This document shows positions 5,322 through 7,058 of a DNA stretch of 7,058 bases, one piece after another. Each line of letters starts with the position of its first letter. Positions within the stretch are counted from its first letter, which is position 1. The stretch is from contig URTL01000098.1 of NCBI GenBank assembly GCA_900550785.1, positions 1 through 7,058 of the forward strand, written 5' to 3'. The notes beneath the pieces are model-generated. The model did not search any database. It had not been told where the DNA came from and saw nothing but the letters and a program-made list of their open reading frames with translations. Origin of the DNA: an uncultured Collinsella sp. Its GTDB lineage: Bacteria > Actinomycetota > Coriobacteriia > Coriobacteriales > Coriobacteriaceae. A program made the position numbers and the translations under genes.

Positions 5322-5505
5322 GGAAAGCTCGTCCCGGTTTGAGCGTGGATTCCGGGTCGCAGTTTCCGTCTGAAGACTCAACCGGAAACCGTATCCCGTT
5401 TTGAGAGCTGATACCGGGTCGCAGTTTCCACTAGCGGGCCCAACCGGAAACTGCGACCCGGTTTTCGGCCAAATAACGGGATGCCCTTTCCGCAGGCGCG
5501 CTCAA
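5322..5505. repeat. 62-nt tandem repeat array, two full and two partial units
   Basis: Two full units (5332-5393 and 5394-5455) agree at about 46 of 62 positions. A degenerate third unit starts at 5456 and fades near 5505. The end of a preceding unit is visible at 5322-5331. The marker GGAAA recurs at 5322, 5384 and 5446, exactly 62 nt apart. CCGGGTCGCAGTTTCC occurs identically at 5352-5367 and 5414-5429. Each unit has its own internal inverted repeat. The units abut without unique spacers, so this is not a CRISPR array. There is no open reading frame matching the period. Function unknown. Confidence 0.75.
5414..5461. other. Perfect 16-bp hairpin in the tandem repeat
   Basis: CCGGGTCGCAGTTTCC (5414-5429) and GGAAACTGCGACCCGG (5446-5461) are perfect inverted copies with a 16-nt loop. 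On the plus strand TTTT follows, so it could act as a modest terminator. The equivalent pairing in the previous unit (5352-5367 with 5384-5399) is imperfect. Such a stem is far beyond chance and must form in either RNA strand or as a cruciform. Confidence 0.8.
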
Positions 5506-5541
5506 TAGCTCAATATTTCAAGTCACCTTTAGCTAACATTT

Positions 5542-5574
5542 GCGCAGCTCAACGGCCCCACCTGCGCGTTTTTT
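5542..5574 (+). terminator. Intrinsic terminator without an obvious upstream gene
   Basis: GCGCAG (5542-5547) and CTGCGC (5562-5567) form a 6-bp stem with a 14-nt loop, followed by G and six T residues (5569-5574). It points along the plus strand, but no plus-strand gene lies upstream back to dnaK. It lies before, not after, the best ferredoxin promoter. It may end an unannotated small RNA that starts within 5190-5540, or be a leader attenuator for the ferredoxin gene. Confidence 0.5.
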
Positions 5575-5626
5575 AGTAAACCTTGGCATACTCGGCGAAC
5601 GGTATGAAGATGCCGGTCAGAGGGTA

Positions 5627-5654
5627 TTGCAAACGGTCGCTCCCGTGGTATGTT
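5627..5654 (+). promoter_or_regulatory. Promoter of the ferredoxin gene
   Basis: TTGCAA (5627-5632) and TATGTT (5649-5654) are separated by 16 nt, and TGG directly before the -10 makes an extended -10 motif. Transcription would start near 5661, giving a leader of about 53 nt. The position just upstream of the gene and downstream of the orphan terminator supports this choice. Confidence 0.55.
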
Positions 5655-5714
5655 TTTGCCGAATCAAACCGGCGCGCATCGCCTGTAGCGTCGGTCAACA
5701 GAGAGGAAACTACC

Positions 5715-5900
5715 ATGGCTCATCCCGTAATTGATGCCGACGAGTGCATCGCTTGTGGCGTTTGCGTCGACTCCTGCCCCGCTGGCGTTCTGGAGCTCCA
5801 GGACGTCGCTACCGTCGCTGACGAGGACTCCTGCGTCGCCTGTGGCGCTTGCCAGGACGCTTGCCCCGCTGGCGCGATCACCGAGATCGTCGAGGAGTAA
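5715..5900 (+). CDS. 2[4Fe-4S] ferredoxin, clostridial type
   Basis: A 61-residue small soluble electron carrier. Two cluster motifs are complete: C11-IA-C14-GV-C17-VDS-C21-P and C40-VA-C43-GA-C46-QDA-C50-P. In this family the first three cysteines of one motif and the last of the other bind each [4Fe-4S] cluster. The protein is otherwise acidic and matches the usual clostridial ferredoxin length of 55-62. The ATG at 5715 has AGAGG 8 nt upstream; an earlier in-frame ATG at 5583 would add 44 residues without ferredoxin similarity and precedes the predicted promoter, so it is rejected. Monocistronic, with its own promoter and a strong terminator. It likely serves low-potential redox enzymes such as pyruvate:ferredoxin oxidoreductase or hydrogenase, but no partner is encoded here. 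Confidence 0.93.
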   Translation: MAHPVIDADECIACGVCVDSCPAGVLELQDVATVADEDSCVACGACQDACPAGAITEIVEE

Positions 5901-5935
5901 CAACTCCCCCACCTGCACACTCAAAAGTACACCGT

Positions 5936-5984
5936 GCACAAAAAGGAGGCTTCCGCATCGCCGCGGAGGCCTCCTTTTTTGTGC
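5936..5984. terminator. Strong bidirectional terminator after the ferredoxin gene
   Basis: GCACAAAAAGGAGGC plus TTCCGC (5936-5956) pairs with GCGGAGGCCTCC plus TTTTTTGTGC (5963-5984). There is one wobble pair, one extra base in the A/T tract and a 6-nt loop. The plus strand ends in six T residues and the minus strand in five. It can therefore end the ferredoxin transcript and catch read-through from niaR on the other strand. Confidence 0.88.
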
Positions 5985-6023
5985 GGATAACTAATTTGGC
6001 GCCGTCGCAGGTTGAGCTCACGT

Positions 6024-6137
6024 CAGCGAAAACGTCCCTAAGCGAGCAAGGTGGCGTGAAAGAGGAGGGAAGCGTACTTTTTGTACGCGACCGACGATTG
6101 AACGTCAGATTGCCGCTTAGGGGCGTTTGCAACGTCG
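6024..6137. repeat. Intergenic structured element, copy 2 (imperfect palindrome, about 114 nt)
   Basis: Homologous to 613-727. AAACGTCCCTAAGCG (6030-6044) pairs with CGCTTAGGGGCGTTT (6114-6128) over 15 positions with a single G-T. An inner hairpin has GCGTAC (6072-6077), a TTTTT loop and GTACGC (6083-6088). The right edge is 1 nt from the niaR stop codon (6139-6141). On the minus strand the closing stem runs into TTTT, so it might contribute to ending niaR transcription. Compared with copy 1, the stem bases differ but remain paired, which argues for selection on structure or for an inverted-repeat element family. Confidence 0.6.
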
Positions 6138-6138
6138 G

Positions 6139-6684
6139 CTACGATAGATCGTCTTCGTAGGGCATCAGGTCTGCTAGGTAGCCTTTCTCCTTGAGCATCG
6201 TCTCGATCTCGTCGAGGGTTTGCTCATCCTCCGCGGCGATACGATGGAAGTGATAGCCGCTCGTCACCGTTAGCAGCGGAAAGCTCTTGCCGCTCTCGAT
6301 ATCGCGCAGATAGCGCTCGACATCGCGGCGGTTGCGGATGTCCAGGTCGGCCGTGATCTTGCCGTACACACGATGGTTGACGATCACGTTGAGCACGGCG
6401 CCACCCGCGTCGACGATACTCGTGAGCTCGTCGCCCGCCTGCTCCACACTGTGGCGCACCTTAACAAGACGCGTGGGCACGGCGGGGCTACTCGCGGCTT
6501 CCTGCAGCACGTAGCCGCGGTTGGTCGCCACGATATCGTGCCCATCGGCGCGCAGCAGGGCGATGTCCTGCACCACGATCTGGCGGCTCACACCCACCTC
6601 GCGGGCAAGCGCGCTGCCCGATACGGGCCCCTTGGCCCCCTCGAGCACGGCCATGATGGCACGGCGACGCTCGCGGGCGTTCAT
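6139..6684 (-). CDS. niaR: NiaR-type transcriptional repressor (HTH plus 3H domain)
   Basis: A 181-residue regulator. The N-terminal winged helix (about 4-60) contains VSGSALAREVGVSRQIVVQDIALLRADGHDI followed by RGYVL. The C-terminal 3H domain (about 72-176) keeps the histidines that name the family: H78 in VRHSVEQAGDE, H104 in VNHRVYG, and H145/H147 in GYHFH. By comparison with Thermotoga TM1602, H78, E86, H145 and H147 probably bind a metal ion. NiaR proteins repress NAD-synthesis or niacin-uptake genes in response to nicotinic acid. The start ATG shares one base with the nadC stop codon (TAATG at 6686-6682), a coupling overlap that ties the regulator to its likely target. The length is normal. 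I do not see the operator, which should lie upstream of the truncated operon. Confidence 0.88.
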   Translation of the reverse strand: MNARERRRAIMAVLEGAKGPVSGSALAREVGVSRQIVVQDIALLRADGHDIVATNRGYVLQEAASSPAVPTRLVKVRHSVEQAGDELTSIVDAGGAVLNVIVNHRVYGKITADLDIRNRRDVERYLRDIESGKSFPLLTVTSGYHFHRIAAEDEQTLDEIETMLKEKGYLADLMPYEDDLS

Positions 6685-7058
6685 TATTTACCGTCCAGCA
6701 GACGCAGGTGCTTAAGCGAGAGATCGAGGATCGGCGCGGAGTGCGTCAGGGCGCCCGAGCTAATGAAGTCAACGCCCAGGTCGGCCAGGGCGCGAATGTT
6801 GCTGGCATCCACGTTGCCCGAGCACTCGGTCTTGGCGCGGCCGGCGATAAGCTCAATCGCGGCAGCCATATCGTCGTGGGTCATGTTATCGAACATGATG
6901 ATATCGGCTCCGGCCTCCACGGCCTCGCGCACCATGTCCAGGTTCTCGCACTCGATCTCGACCGTCGTGGTAAACGATGCATGGACGCGCGCCATCTCAA
7001 TCGCACGTGCCACGCCACCGGCAGCGTCGATGTGGTTGTCCTTGAGCAGTATCATATC
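6684..7058 (-). CDS. nadC: Nicotinate-nucleotide pyrophosphorylase (quinolinate phosphoribosyltransferase), C-terminal part
   Basis: The last 124 codons of a gene whose start lies beyond the right edge. NadC converts quinolinate and PRPP to nicotinic acid mononucleotide, the step that joins de novo synthesis to NAD. Visible family motifs, in order, are ILLKDNHI (the catalytic Lys of the barrel), TVEIECENL, ADIIMFDNM, ECSGNV and GVDFISSGALTHSAPILDLSLK. These form the C-terminal alpha/beta-barrel. The family is normally about 275-300 residues, so rather less than half is present. It overlaps niaR by one base and is read first. nadA and nadB may lie further upstream, but that cannot be seen here. 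Confidence 0.93.
   Translation of the reverse strand, partial: DMILLKDNHIDAAGGVARAIEMARVHASFTTTVEIECENLDMVREAVEAGADIIMFDNMTHDDMAAAIELIAGRAKTECSGNVDASNIRALADLGVDFISSGALTHSAPILDLSLKHLRLLDGK

Noticed and set aside
5322..5505. CRISPR array
   Set aside because: The 62-nt units abut directly, diverge along their length and have no unique spacers. No cas genes are present.
5583..5714. N-terminal extension of the ferredoxin from the ATG at 5583
   Set aside because: The extra 44 residues do not resemble a ferredoxin, the extension would span the predicted promoter at 5627-5654, and the ATG at 5715 has a good AGAGG site.
5878..6160. Small open frames on either strand across the ferredoxin-niaR spacer
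   Set aside because: They run through the terminator and the structured element, have no ribosome-binding site and resemble no known protein.

Overview
The window looks like chromosomal DNA from a high-GC actinobacterium. I would place it in the Coriobacteriia (Collinsella/Olsenella-like), for four reasons. The heat-shock genes run dnaK-grpE-dnaJ-hspR, the HspR-controlled actinobacterial order. There is a clostridial-type 2[4Fe-4S] ferredoxin, as expected in an anaerobe. A 3H-domain NiaR regulator follows nadC. The left edge carries an aconitase-superfamily 'hydratase'. The genus is an inference from gene content; no rRNA or other marker is present.

Layout. At 1-385 (minus) lies the N-terminal part of the hydratase. 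At 386-758 there is a gene-free spacer with a dyad at 560-588 and a strong terminator hairpin at 649-689. The heat-shock operon occupies 759-5058 on the minus strand and is read right to left: dnaK (Hsp70), grpE (nucleotide exchange factor), dnaJ (a class B J-protein without zinc fingers) and hspR (MerR-family repressor). DnaK, DnaJ and GrpE form one chaperone cycle, and HspR is the likely feedback repressor. At 5059-5714 there is a long, repeat-rich intergenic region. It holds the dnaK leader and promoter, a dyad between two candidate divergent promoters, a 62-nt tandem repeat with a perfect 16-bp hairpin, an orphan plus-strand terminator, and the ferredoxin promoter. The ferredoxin gene is at 5715-5900 (plus), followed by a strong bidirectional terminator. 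At 6139-7058 (minus) lie nadC (3' part only) and niaR, overlapping by one base: an NAD-synthesis gene with its probable niacin-responsive repressor.

The protein-coding content is ordinary. The unusual content is intergenic. Two homologous imperfect palindromes of about 115 nt (613-727 and 6024-6137) lie just downstream of hspR and niaR. They differ in sequence but keep base pairing in the stem. A separate 62-nt tandem repeat lies upstream of the ferredoxin gene. GrpE also has a second in-frame start with a near-perfect Shine-Dalgarno sequence.
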